Of a stretch of DNA of 64,000 nucleotides, positions 46,473 through 55,263 are shown in pieces. The DNA comes from Rhodobacterales bacterium HKCCE2091 (GTDB taxonomy: Bacteria > Pseudomonadota > Alphaproteobacteria > Rhodobacterales > Rhodobacteraceae). The DNA lies in the NCBI GenBank assembly GCA_015689685.1, contig WVSL01000004.1:62001-126000 (forward strand), written 5' to 3'. The notes below the pieces were generated by a model. It saw only the letters and a program-made list of their open reading frames with translations. It was not told the DNA's origin and searched no databases. A program made the translations under genes and the position numbers. The stretch's first letter is position 1. Every line of letters begins with the position of its first letter.

Positions 46473-46898
46473 ATGCAACTGGTTCTGAACATCGCCGGCA
46501 AGGACGTGTGCACGATCGAGGTCTGGGAGGACAAGGTTCCGAAGCTGTGCCAGCAGTTCCGCGAGAAGCTGCCGCAGCGCTCCATGCTCCAGCACGGCAA
46601 GCTGCTCGGCGACCTCATGTTCTTCACCATGCCGATCGTTGCCCCATGGGAAAACCTCTACCTGACCGAGGACGTCGGGAAGGAGCGTGTGGCGAAGTAC
46701 GGCAGCCCGCGCGGCGCTGTCTGCTTCTACAGCCCGCGCCAGCAATTCTGCGTCGTCTACGGCGACGAGGCGTCGGACGAGCCGCTGCCGATTTCCTACA
46801 TCGGAGAGGTCGTGGACGGCTCGCTCGAACTCCAGATCGCGGGATACGAGACCTGGTTCGACCAGAGCCGGGTGGTCGAGTTGCGGATCGCGGGGTGA
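46473..46898 (+). CDS. DUF3830 cyclophilin-like protein
   Basis: This 141-residue mainly beta protein of the DUF3830/TM1367 cyclophilin-like group has the start [20 protein letters not shown] with [12 protein letters not shown], then paired strands such as [17 protein letters not shown] and a C-terminal [16 protein letters not shown]. It is probably an enzyme subunit with the preceding helical protein (cucumopine-synthase-like), joining a 2-oxo acid to an amino acid or doing the reverse. It is followed 4 bp later by the GlnT-like gene. Confidence 0.8.
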   Translation: MQLVLNIAGKDVCTIEVWEDKVPKLCQQFREKLPQRSMLQHGKLLGDLMFFTMPIVAPWENLYLTEDVGKERVAKYGSPRGAVCFYSPRQQFCVVYGDEASDEPLPISYIGEVVDGSLELQIAGYETWFDQSRVVELRIAG

Positions 46899-46902
46899 TG
46901 CC

Positions 46903-48258
46903 ATGACGGACAGGATCAAGCGGCTTCAGGCCGACCTCGCGGCCAAGGGCGTGCGTTACTGCATCGGCGCCTACGTCGACCTTCACGGGATCCCGAAGGG
47001 AAAGGTGGTGCCGCTGTCCCATCTCGACCACATGGCACATGGGTCGGAGCGTTACACCGGCTACGCGCTGGATGGCCTGGGGCAGGGGCCGAGCGACGAC
47101 GAGATCACCTCGATCCCCGATCTCGACCGCGCGATCCAGTTGCCGTGGGAACCGAAGATCGCCTGGATGCCGGCCGACAACGAGTTCCGCGGCGAACCCT
47201 ATCCGCTCAACACCCGGGTCGCGCTCAAGAAGGTACTGGAAGAAGCCGCCGGGATGGGGTTCGGCTTCAACCTGGGGATCGAGGCGGAGATCTTCCTTCT
47301 GCGGAAGGAGGACGACGGCACGCTGTCGGTGCCTACGGCGGACGATACGCTGGTGAAGCCATGCTATGACCTGCGCAGCTTCATGGACAATTTCCGCTGG
47401 CTCGACCGCATGGCCGAGACCATCGACGCGCTCGGGTGGGACCTCTACTCCTTCGACCACGAGGACGCGAACGGGCAGTTCGAGTTCGACTTCCGCTTCG
47501 CCGATGCGCTGACGACGTGCGACCGGCTGATCTTCTTCCGTATGATGGCAAAGCACTACGCCGCCGAGGACGGGCTGATCGCGACGATGATGCCGAAGCC
47601 CTTCGCGGACCGCACGGGCAATGGCGCGCACTTCAACATGTCGTTGTTCGACCTCGACGGCGGGGCGAACGCCTTCGCCTGCGCCCCCTCCGAGGATCCG
47701 CGCGGGCTCGGCCTGACCGAGACGGGCTACCATTTCATCGCCGGGATCTTGCGGCACGGCCGGGCGCTCTGCGCCGTGCTCGCGCCGACGGTCAACAGCT
47801 ACAAGCGGCTCGTGCGGCAGGGGGCGATGGCCGGGTTCTCCTGGGCGCCGGTGTTCAACTCCTACGGGTCCAACAACCGCACCAATTCCGTCCGCGTGCC
47901 CGCCGGCGGCGGCCGGTGCGAAAGCCGGAATGCCGACGGCGCTGTCAACCCCTACCTGGCCGCGGCCCTGGTGCTGGCGGCGGGGCTAGAGGGCGTGCGC
48001 AAAAAATTCGACCCCGGTGCGCCGAACGAGGACAACCTCTACGCCATCGACGAGGCCGAGCGTGCCGGGCGGGGGATCGAGTTCCTGCCACAGACGCTAC
48101 TGGAGGCGGTGCAGGAATTCGCAGCCGATCCGCTGGTGGAACGGGTTCTCGGGACCGAGCTTCGCGATGAGTTCGTCCGCTACAAGACGCAGGAGTGGAA
48201 CGACTACCACCACACGATCAGCGCCTGGGAAACCACCCGGTACAGCCACATGTTCTGA
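46903..48258 (+). CDS. Glutamine-synthetase-like ligase (GlnT/type III-like)
   Basis: This 451-residue enzyme of the glutamine synthetase fold has metal/Glu-site motif [11 protein letters not shown] near 188-198, the ATP-site motif [11 protein letters not shown] near 240-250, [10 protein letters not shown] near 325 and Arg-rich active-site loops. Length and the N-terminal [13 protein letters not shown] are typical of GlnT and gamma-glutamyl-amide or -polyamine ligases rather than housekeeping GlnA. In this trio it may amidate or gamma-glutamylate the compound made or used by the cucumopine-synthase-like subunits. It ends before a hairpin. Confidence 0.88.
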   Translation: MTDRIKRLQADLAAKGVRYCIGAYVDLHGIPKGKVVPLSHLDHMAHGSERYTGYALDGLGQGPSDDEITSIPDLDRAIQLPWEPKIAWMPADNEFRGEPYPLNTRVALKKVLEEAAGMGFGFNLGIEAEIFLLRKEDDGTLSVPTADDTLVKPCYDLRSFMDNFRWLDRMAETIDALGWDLYSFDHEDANGQFEFDFRFADALTTCDRLIFFRMMAKHYAAEDGLIATMMPKPFADRTGNGAHFNMSLFDLDGGANAFACAPSEDPRGLGLTETGYHFIAGILRHGRALCAVLAPTVNSYKRLVRQGAMAGFSWAPVFNSYGSNNRTNSVRVPAGGGRCESRNADGAVNPYLAAALVLAAGLEGVRKKFDPGAPNEDNLYAIDEAERAGRGIEFLPQTLLEAVQEFAADPLVERVLGTELRDEFVRYKTQEWNDYHHTISAWETTRYSHMF

Positions 48259-48266
48259 TCGCCTCT

Positions 48267-48294
48267 CCGGCGGGGGCCGATGCGTCCCCGCCGG
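48267..48294 (+). terminator. Hairpin terminator after GlnT-like gene
   Basis: A perfect 9-bp stem, CCGGCGGGG / CCCCGCCGG, with a 10-nt loop lies 8 bp after the stop codon. There is no long U-tract. Confidence 0.6.
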
Positions 48295-48373
48295 CCGGAT
48301 GCCCGGCGATTCACTCTTTCGCCACCCGAATTGGAGAAGAAGGCCCCGCATCAGCCGGCAGCGGTGAAGCGGA

Positions 48374-50302
48374 ATGGCCGTCAACGACAACCTCGACCCG
48401 ACGAATACGGACAACCTGCATGATGCGGGTGGGGTCACCATGACCGGCAACACCCGCGCGGTGACGCTGGTCGAACTGGCCAACGGCCGCCTCTTCATGG
48501 TGACGTCCGAGCGGGACACCCTGAACGACGGCCTCTCGACGTTCGAGATCGACAACGACCCGGCCTCTCCGACCTACGGGCAGGTTCTCAATCCCGGCGC
48601 GGCCGACGAGGACGCCGTGGTGGATTCCCTCACCGCCGCGACCGATGGCGCGGGGTACGACCAGATCGAGGCGCTGGCTTCCGTCACCCTGTCGAACGGC
48701 AACACCTTCGTGTTCTCGGCCGACCCGCTGAACGACACGATCGGCGTGTCCCGGATCGGCCCGGACGGCACGCTGACCGCGCTGCCCGGCATCACGGATT
48801 CGACCAACCTCGACGAGATCGCGAACCTCGCGGTGGCCGAGGTCGACGGCTCGGTCGTCCTGATCGGACTTGCCGGCGGAACATCCGACAACCTCGTGTC
48901 TTACAGCGTCGATCCGTCGACCGGGGCGCTGACGCTTGTCTCCGACATCGCGGACGGCAGCGGCACAGGGGAAAACTACCTCGCGACCGAGGACGCGCTC
49001 GGGGCGTCGCTGGTCGAAACCGGCACCGGCCCGGACGGGACGACATTCGTGATCGCGGGCGGCACTTCCGGCGGCATCTCGCTTTACTCCGTCAACGCGA
49101 CCGGCGCGCTGACGTTCGAGAACGCCCGCGGCGACGACCGGGCCGGGGCGGCGGACACCGATCCAGAGGGCAACACGCTCGACCGGGACGTGATCAGCCC
49201 GGCCAGCACGCTGCTCGGCAACGCGACCGCGGCGACCTTCGGGAAGATGGGCGATGCGACCTACGTGTTCGTCGGCGGGGCGGAGAACGGTGTTTCGGTG
49301 TTCCGCATCGATCCCGACGCGGCGGCGGACGGAACCTGGGACCTGACGTTGGTCGGCCAGATCGAGAATGTCGGCACGGACCTGCGGGCGCTCCAGTTCA
49401 TCACCGGCGAGAACGGCGAGTACTTCCTCGCCGGCGGTGGCGGTTCGCCCGACCTGAAATTCGCGCAGGTCACCGTGGATCCGGTCACCGGGGTCGTCAC
49501 CATCGGCGCCTCCTGGGGCGTGATCGCGGATGCCGGCGAACCGGGGGCGGAAACCTGGACGGTCGAGGATCTCGCCTATCACGACGGCGTCCTCGTCTCG
49601 GCGAGCGAGGCCGATGACGGGGTCGCGGTCGTCACGACCCTGACCTGCTTCCTGCCCGACACGATGATCCTGGCGGAGTCCGGCGAGGTCCCGGTGGCGG
49701 AGCTTCGGCCCGGCGACCGCGTTGTGACGCTCGACCGCGGATTGCAGCCTGTCCTTTGGATCGGCGAGACCCGCGTGACCGGCGACGAGATGCGCGGCGA
49801 CCCGGTCCGGCGGCCGATCGGGATCGCGCCGGGCGCCTTCGGCCCGGGCGTGCCCTCGCGGGCGCTTTCCCTGTCGCGTCAGCACCGCGTGCTGGTATGC
49901 GCGGTCGCGCCGGACGGGTCGCGGCGGGAGGTTCTCGTTCACGCCAAGGACTGCCGTCCGCTGGCCGGTGTTACGCCCCTGTTGCCGGCGGGCGGGGTCC
50001 GCTACCTGCACCTCCTGCTCGGACAGCACGACCTCCTGTTCGCGAACGGGCTTCCGTGCGAAACGTTGTGGCCGGGGGACGCGGTCCTGCCGCAGCTTCG
50101 CGCCGACCGCAGTTTCCCGCTGCTGGACGTAAGCCGCTATCATCCGGCCCGTCCCTTCGTTCAGGGCAAGAAGGCCCGCCACCTCGTGCGGCGCATCCTG
50201 CGGACGGGCAATGTGCCGATCCCGAAGGGACGCGCCGAGCCGAAGGTTCCGGGTGCGACCGGGCCGACCGTCCGGGCTTCGGCCGCAGGGTCGCGCGGCT
50301 GA
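48374..50302 (+). CDS. Beta-propeller protein with C-terminal Hint domain
   Basis: This 642-residue acidic protein begins with about 420 residues of repeated short beta blades of lactonase-like propeller character (VTLVELANGRLFMVTSERD, LVSYSVDPSTGALTLVSD, VSVFRIDPDA). At about 425 a Hint (hedgehog/intein) domain starts with its nucleophile Cys: CFLPDTMILAESGEVPVAEL, GDRVVTLDRGLQPVLWIG, then SRQHRVLV with the conserved His. No N-terminal signal is seen, so type I export is possible. The Hint part is expected to self-cleave at the Cys. Rhodobacterales carry many such proteins of unknown role. Confidence 0.85.
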   Translation: MAVNDNLDPTNTDNLHDAGGVTMTGNTRAVTLVELANGRLFMVTSERDTLNDGLSTFEIDNDPASPTYGQVLNPGAADEDAVVDSLTAATDGAGYDQIEALASVTLSNGNTFVFSADPLNDTIGVSRIGPDGTLTALPGITDSTNLDEIANLAVAEVDGSVVLIGLAGGTSDNLVSYSVDPSTGALTLVSDIADGSGTGENYLATEDALGASLVETGTGPDGTTFVIAGGTSGGISLYSVNATGALTFENARGDDRAGAADTDPEGNTLDRDVISPASTLLGNATAATFGKMGDATYVFVGGAENGVSVFRIDPDAAADGTWDLTLVGQIENVGTDLRALQFITGENGEYFLAGGGGSPDLKFAQVTVDPVTGVVTIGASWGVIADAGEPGAETWTVEDLAYHDGVLVSASEADDGVAVVTTLTCFLPDTMILAESGEVPVAELRPGDRVVTLDRGLQPVLWIGETRVTGDEMRGDPVRRPIGIAPGAFGPGVPSRALSLSRQHRVLVCAVAPDGSRREVLVHAKDCRPLAGVTPLLPAGGVRYLHLLLGQHDLLFANGLPCETLWPGDAVLPQLRADRSFPLLDVSRYHPARPFVQGKKARHLVRRILRTGNVPIPKGRAEPKVPGATGPTVRASAAGSRG

Positions 50303-50403
50303 CCGGGACCAGCGCCGGACATTCCCGCCCGGCTTCGCCGGTGATTCTGCCGCGACGCGCCTGTAAGGTCGGCGAAACGGCCGTACCGGGGAGCCCGCGA
50401 CAG

Positions 50404-51453
50404 ATGACCCAACCCACAGAACCGCCGGTTTTCGACGGTCACAACGATGTCCTGCTGCGGCTCTGGAAGGGCGGTGCGGCGGGCGCGGCGGATCGCTTCG
50501 CGGCATCCGACACCGGGCACATCGACCTGCGCCGTGCGCGGGCCGGCGGCTTCGCGGGCGGTTTCTTCGCCATGTTCGCCCCGCCAGAGGGCGCGTTCCG
50601 GATGCCCTCGTTCCAGCCGCCCTACGACGAGCCGCTGCCGGAGGAACTGCCGCAGGACCGGGCCTTGGCCGCGATCGCGGGACAGGCCGGGGTTCTTCTC
50701 GCGCTCGACCGGGCGGGCGCGCTGGCGCTGTGCCGGACCGTGGCGGAGATCGAGGCCGCTATGGCCGCGGGCCGGGTCGCCGCCGTCATGCACCTCGAAG
50801 GGGCGGAGGCGATCGACCCCGACCTGGCCACGCTCGACCTGTTCCACGCCGCCGGACTGCGCTCGCTCGGCCCGGTCTGGTCCCGTCCGACCGCCTTCGG
50901 GCACGGCGTCCCGTTCCGCCACCCGTCCGATGGCGATACCGGGCCGGGGCTGACCGAGGCGGGCAAGCGCCTGGTGGCGCGCTGCCACGACCTGCGGATC
51001 GTCGTGGATACGAGCCATCTCAACGTCGCGGGGTTCGAGGACGTGGCGGCGGCCGGGCTGCCGCTCGTCGCCACCCACTCCAACGCCCACGCCGTTTCAC
51101 CCGGCGCGCGCAACCTCACCGACGCACAGCTTCGGGCCATCGGGGAAACCGGCGGCATGGTCGGCCTCAACTTCGGAACGATGTTCGTGAACGAGGACGG
51201 CCGCGCCGCGTCGGACCGCGGGCTCGGCCCGTTCCTGCGCCACCTCGACCGGATGATCGAGATGGCGGGCGAGGATCACGTCGGACTCGGCTCCGACTTC
51301 GACGGCGCGCCGATGTCCTCCGACCTCGCAGACGTCGCGGCGCTGCCCGCATTGCGGCGGGCGATGGCGGGGCACGGGTATCCGGACATGCTGATCGCGA
51401 AGATCTGCAACGGCAACTGGCTGGACTTCCTGCGTCGCTACTGGGGCGGGTGA
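50404..51453 (+). CDS. Membrane dipeptidase-like metallopeptidase (M19)
   Basis: This 349-residue amidohydrolase-fold peptidase of family M19 (renal dipeptidase-like) has His13 and Asp15 (FDGHNDVL), bridging Glu132 (HLEGAEAI), His in VVDTSHLN and THSNAH, and the GLGSDFDG loop. It hydrolyses dipeptides, often with D-residues, and probably acts in the cytoplasm since no signal is present. ATG 50404 was chosen as the family-typical start. Confidence 0.93.
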   Translation: MTQPTEPPVFDGHNDVLLRLWKGGAAGAADRFAASDTGHIDLRRARAGGFAGGFFAMFAPPEGAFRMPSFQPPYDEPLPEELPQDRALAAIAGQAGVLLALDRAGALALCRTVAEIEAAMAAGRVAAVMHLEGAEAIDPDLATLDLFHAAGLRSLGPVWSRPTAFGHGVPFRHPSDGDTGPGLTEAGKRLVARCHDLRIVVDTSHLNVAGFEDVAAAGLPLVATHSNAHAVSPGARNLTDAQLRAIGETGGMVGLNFGTMFVNEDGRAASDRGLGPFLRHLDRMIEMAGEDHVGLGSDFDGAPMSSDLADVAALPALRRAMAGHGYPDMLIAKICNGNWLDFLRRYWGG

Positions 51454-51597
51454 TCTTCCGGCGGCGGAGAAGCCGTGGATTCACCTCCGCATCGTACGAA
51501 AGTACTATTCATCGTTATCGTCTTTCGTTGCAGGACCCGCGCATTGTTTACGCAAGACCATGTCATCACTCCGGTAACGAGAGAGCAGTTCTACGCA

Positions 51598-51891
51598 ATG
51601 AGACTTGTGGTACTGGCGGCGGTCCTCGCGATCGCCTGCCAAGGCGTGTTTCCCCGGCAGGTTCACGGCCAGACCCAGGGGACCCCGCCGGGCGTCGAGC
51701 TCGGGGAACGGTCTGGCGAAATCTACGACGAGATCCTCGCGGCTCTGGACGCGCAGGGCTATCAGATCGTATCGGTATCCAGCACGTGGCTGAACCGGGT
51801 CAGGATCCGGGCGCGGAATTCCGAGCATGTCCGCGAGATCATCGTCAGCCGGGCATCGGGCGAGATCCTGCGGGACGCGCTGCTGGACTAG
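51598..51891 (+). CDS. Small secreted PepSY-like protein
   Basis: This 97-residue protein has a signal peptide (MRLVVLAAVLAIACQGVF, cleavage near HGQ). The mature part (EIYDEILAALDAQGYQIVSV, IIVSRASGEILRDALL) resembles a PepSY domain. It is followed 18 bp later by a membrane LuxR gene; this pair may be an envelope-sensing unit. Confidence 0.8.
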   Translation: MRLVVLAAVLAIACQGVFPRQVHGQTQGTPPGVELGERSGEIYDEILAALDAQGYQIVSVSSTWLNRVRIRARNSEHVREIIVSRASGEILRDALLD

Positions 51892-51909
51892 GCAACGAAC
51901 GATGGTGAC

Positions 51910-52431
51910 ATGATCGGCAGGGAGCGGGGGGCAGGCAGTCGGGTCTCTCTGGTCGCGATGCTTGGCGGTCTGCTTGCCGTGCAGGTGGTCAGCGCCGGGT
52001 TCTTCCTGTTCAAGCTGCTCGCAGACCTGTTCGGTTTCCCGATCCCGATCTTGCCGTGGGAGGTCGTCGAGCTCCTTGAGATCCTGGCCAGCATCGGGAT
52101 GCTGGCGGGCGTCGTGTTCTCCGCCGTGTTCCTGCGCGTCGCCCTGCGGCGCATGGGGCAGGTCGAACGCAGGCTCGAGGCCGCGGCGGGCGACGTGCAG
52201 TCCTACGTCGACGCCCAGTTCCGCGAATGGGACCTGACCCAGACTGAGCGCGACGTGGCGCTCCTAGTGGTGAAGGGGTTCAGCAACGGCGAGATCGCGA
52301 AACTGCGCGGGACCAGCGAATCGACCACCAAGTCGCAGGTCAGTTCGATCTTCCGGAAGGCCGGTCTGAACAGCCGTCAGCAGCTCGTGACGATGGTGGT
52401 GGAAGATCTTTTCGATGCTATCGACGTCTGA
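51910..52431 (+). CDS. Membrane-anchored LuxR-type HTH protein
   Basis: This 173-residue protein has two predicted membrane helices (about 13-38 and 52-78), a short coiled segment, and a C-terminal LuxR/GerE HTH at about 108-165 (LTQTERDVALLVVKGFSNGEI, TKSQVSSIFRKAGLNSRQQL). It has no receiver or autoinducer domain, so it probably senses a membrane or periplasmic cue, possibly via the PepSY-like protein upstream. Confidence 0.88.
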   Translation: MIGRERGAGSRVSLVAMLGGLLAVQVVSAGFFLFKLLADLFGFPIPILPWEVVELLEILASIGMLAGVVFSAVFLRVALRRMGQVERRLEAAAGDVQSYVDAQFREWDLTQTERDVALLVVKGFSNGEIAKLRGTSESTTKSQVSSIFRKAGLNSRQQLVTMVVEDLFDAIDV

Positions 52432-52741
52432 GTCGCGTCCCGCGAGGCGCGGTTTGGTTCCCGCCGGGTGACAATCCCGGGGCGTTTGAGACGATCTTTC
52501 AGAAAACCCATCCGACTATGGGATGAAACGGCCCGGATCCGCCCTCCGGCCGATGGGTCGGCGGGGGGCGAGGGGTGATGGTGATCCTGCCACGGCGCAA
52601 TCGCTGTCCCCACGGCTCCAAAGACAGGCACACGTGTTCCCCAGACTCGCTCAGGTGCCGACGCCAACAGACAGACGCAGCGAAAGCGCCGTGGCCCCCC
52701 AGGAAGTCCGGCCCCGCCGGTCGAAGTGAAAGGTAGCAGCC
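52432..52741. other. 310-bp gap without a gene
   Basis: No credible coding sequence was found; apparent short frames are shadows with atypical composition. The only structure is a small dyad, CCCAT-N6-ATGGG (52507-52522). The 3' end carries the GAAAGGTAGC leader of the next gene. Confidence 0.6.
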
Positions 52742-53356
52742 ATGTCGATCCACGAATTCTCGTCCATCCGCCACGCGGCTTCCGGGCTTGCCGGCTCCGG
52801 CCAGTGGTTCGGCCAGGGCGGCACCCCCGCCGTGACCCCGATCCGGGTACCCGCGCCGCCGCCGCTGGCCTGCGACCTGATCCGCCCGCGGCAGGTCGCC
52901 AGCGTCGCGGCGCAGCTTCGCGGTATGCCGGTGGTCGCGGTCGCCGGCGACCCCGAGGTGTTCGACACCGTGGTCCTGGACGAGGCCGAGCTTGGCCGGT
53001 TGCGCTTCACCGTCGGCGACTTCACCGACGCCGACCGGATCCTCGCGCGGGTGAACAACGCCTGCCTCGTCCTCGTGGACATCGACACGTTCCCGGCCCC
53101 GGCCGAGGCGATGATGGCGCTGATGGAGTTCCGTCAGCGCGCGCCCGAGAACCTGGTGGTGATCGGCTCGCGCGCCTTCGGTGCCGACGATCCGACCACC
53201 GAACGGCTGCCGATCGCGGATGCCTCCGTGCGCCTGCCCGCGACCCGCGGCTCGCTCGTCGGGGCGCTGGCCGCGGCGGCGATCAACAACCGCATCTTCC
53301 GGGCACGGCTGGAAAGCGGAAGAAAGTCACGCCAGGCGATCAATGCCGATGCCTGA
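52742..53356 (+). CDS. Hypothetical protein with receiver-like fold
   Basis: This 204-residue soluble protein has a disordered N-tail of about 40 residues, followed by an alternating beta/alpha pattern like a response-regulator receiver (LVLVDIDTFPAPAEAMMALM, NLVVIGSRAFG). It lacks the full Asp/Thr/Lys phosphorylation set. No output domain follows. It may be a pseudo-receiver or an unrelated Rossmann-like protein. A strong hairpin follows its stop. Confidence 0.75.
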   Translation: MSIHEFSSIRHAASGLAGSGQWFGQGGTPAVTPIRVPAPPPLACDLIRPRQVASVAAQLRGMPVVAVAGDPEVFDTVVLDEAELGRLRFTVGDFTDADRILARVNNACLVLVDIDTFPAPAEAMMALMEFRQRAPENLVVIGSRAFGADDPTTERLPIADASVRLPATRGSLVGALAAAAINNRIFRARLESGRKSRQAINADA

Positions 53357-53362
53357 CGTGCA

Positions 53363-53398
53363 GCGGCGCCCGTCATCCCCCTCGAGGGCGGGCGCCGC
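53363..53398. terminator. Terminator between convergent genes
   Basis: A perfect 10-bp stem, GCGGCGCCCG / CGGGCGCCGC, with a 16-nt loop lies 6 bp after the plus-strand stop and 6 bp after the end of the convergent minus-strand gene. Confidence 0.7.
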
Positions 53399-53404
53399 TC
53401 CTTG

Positions 53405-53998
53405 TCAGCGCGCGGCGCTGACGATCTGCGTCGCGTCGATCGGCAGCGACAGGTGGCTGCCGCCGATCCTGATGCGGTTGCTGCCGTATTCCACGCAGAC
53501 CTCCGACCCGGTGACACCGGGATCCGACAGGAACCGGACCCGCGTGATTTCCAGCCTGCGGTTGACGATGGCGTCGTGAACGACGCCGAGCGCCGCGCCG
53601 GACCGTCCCATGACGGGTAGACCGTTGTAGACCGTGCTGTTGCCCCCGGCCGAGCACTGGAACTGGCTTCTGAGCGCGGGATCGGCGCGGGCCGGGTCGA
53701 AACTTTCCACCGGGACGAAGCCGCCGGACTGTGAATTGTTCGCGGGCGGCTGCTGCGGCGTGGGGGTGGAGCCGAGCACCCCGCCCACGAGGTCGCCCAC
53801 CGGCTCGGTCACGCCTTCGACGACGTCCCCGACCCCGTCCAGTGTGCCGCCCACGGCGCCGCCGAGGGCGTCGACGGTACCGCCGAGCGCATCGCCGAGA
53901 CCGCCCGCGACATCGCCGAGAAGGTCGGCGGAGGCCGATCCGGGCAGGGCCGTCACGAGGGCGAACAGGCAGATGGTGATCTTGGAACGCGGTCTCAT
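53405..53998 (-). CDS. Secreted glycine-rich repeat protein
   Basis: This 197-residue protein has a signal peptide (MRPRSKITICLFALVTALPG, cleavage near ASA-DL). About 45 residues of short Gly/Val/Asp repeats follow (GGLGDALGGTVDALGGAVGG), then a Pro/Gln linker and a compact C-domain with two cysteines (FQCSAGG, EVCVEYG). The repeats could form an amphipathic sheet or helix. Family unknown. The paired palindromes at 54161-54201 lie about 165 bp upstream. Confidence 0.8.
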   Translation of the reverse strand: MRPRSKITICLFALVTALPGSASADLLGDVAGGLGDALGGTVDALGGAVGGTLDGVGDVVEGVTEPVGDLVGGVLGSTPTPQQPPANNSQSGGFVPVESFDPARADPALRSQFQCSAGGNSTVYNGLPVMGRSGAALGVVHDAIVNRRLEITRVRFLSDPGVTGSEVCVEYGSNRIRIGGSHLSLPIDATQIVSAAR

Positions 53999-54160
53999 GC
54001 TCCGCTCCCGTCCAGTTGCGAATTGCGGCAGCCGCGACGGCGACCGCCGGTTTCTATCAACTCGACTATAAGTGAGATTGGGGCGTTTCTGGGGCAATCG
54101 GCGGGTCAGGCCGCTGGCAGGGCTCGAAAAATCCCGCGCGTTAGGGGCGGGGCCAAGGCT

Positions 54161-54201
54161 TTGACCGGACGGTCAATCGAGACATTACGACCTTGGTCGT
54201 A
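54161..54201. promoter_or_regulatory. Two adjacent perfect 16-bp palindromes
   Basis: TTGACCGGACGGTCAA (54161-54176) and TACGACCTTGGTCGTA (54186-54201) are both perfect palindromes, with centres 25 bp apart. They lie between the LysR stop (54231) and the secreted-protein start (53998). The first has the form of a TetR-family operator; the second may be another operator or part of a terminator. Confidence 0.6.
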
Positions 54202-54230
54202 GTTGCGGGCGGCGCGCGTGTCCCCCGCGC

Positions 54231-55196
54231 TCAGCCAACTGGCCCGTCGTCGCCCGCGGTGCAGGCCTGGAGGATCTGGCCGCGCAGCCATGCATGGGCC
54301 TCGTCGGTGTCGTAGCGGCGGTGCCAGATCAGGTGGTTCGCGATCGGCGCGACCTCCAGCGGCACCGGGGCCGAGGCGAGCGGGTAGCGGCGGGCGAAGT
54401 AGTCGCTGGTCCGGTGGGTGAAGACGCCGATCATGTCGGTCTGCATCAGCAGTTCGGGCACTGTGGTGAAGCTCATCATCGTCGCCGCGATCTGCCGGGT
54501 CTGCCCGTGGCGCGCCAGGACCGCGTCGAAGGCCGCGCGGCGGTCGCCGGTGGAACTGACCACGAGGTGCGGCCATGCGAGGATATCGTCGAGCGCGGGC
54601 CGGGCACCCGCCTGCATCAGCGGGTGATCGCGGCGGCAGAGGCAGACGAAGCGGTCGTCGAAGGCCAGCATCCGGGTCAGGTGCGGCGGCGTCGCGTCGA
54701 ACCAGCCGATCGCCAGCGCGATTTCGTCGCCCTCGATCAGGCGGATCGCGTAGTCCCTGTCGGTGGTGCGCAGGTTCAGCACGATCCCCGGTGCGACCCG
54801 GCCCATGTGTTCCAGCAGCGGCAGGAACACCGGCAGGCTGAACCGGTCGGGCGCGCCAATGGCGAAGCGCGCCTCGGCGGTCGCGGGGTCGAAGGCGGCG
54901 GGCGGTGTCACGCAGTCCCGCGCCGCGCGCACGATCTCGGCCACCCGCGGCGCGAGGTCCATCGCCCGCGGGGTCGGGCTCAGCCCCTCGGGCGTGCGGA
55001 CGAGCAGGGGGTCGCCGATCAGGTCGCGAAGCCGCTTCAGCGCGTTCGACACCGCCGACTGTGTCCGGCCGAGCCGCTCGCCCGTCCGGGTCACGCTGCG
55101 CTCCTCCAAAAGTACGTGGAGCGTCATCAGCAGGTTGAGGTCGAAATTGTGTATGTTTTTCAACTGAGCATCATCCTGAATGATGAACATGAACAC
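54231..55196 (-). CDS. LysR-type regulator (NodD/LeuO-like branch)
   Basis: This LysR protein of up to 321 residues has NFDLNLLMTLHVLLEERSVT and AVSNALKRLRDLIGDPLLVR in the HTH and an effector domain from about 95. ATG 55196 gives an extra hydrophobic N-tail (MFMFIIQDD); a TTG at 55163 with AGGA 9 nt upstream gives the typical MKNIHNFDLN start and is a serious alternative. It is divergent from the lactonase/TRAP operon, which it probably controls. Confidence 0.9.
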   Translation of the reverse strand: MFMFIIQDDAQLKNIHNFDLNLLMTLHVLLEERSVTRTGERLGRTQSAVSNALKRLRDLIGDPLLVRTPEGLSPTPRAMDLAPRVAEIVRAARDCVTPPAAFDPATAEARFAIGAPDRFSLPVFLPLLEHMGRVAPGIVLNLRTTDRDYAIRLIEGDEIALAIGWFDATPPHLTRMLAFDDRFVCLCRRDHPLMQAGARPALDDILAWPHLVVSSTGDRRAAFDAVLARHGQTRQIAATMMSFTTVPELLMQTDMIGVFTHRTSDYFARRYPLASAPVPLEVAPIANHLIWHRRYDTDEAHAWLRGQILQACTAGDDGPVG

Positions 55197-55263
55197 GAGT
55201 ATCCATTTCGCTAATGCCCCAGGCTCGGTTAGGGTGCAAGCAGACAGGGAGGATCACTCGCAG

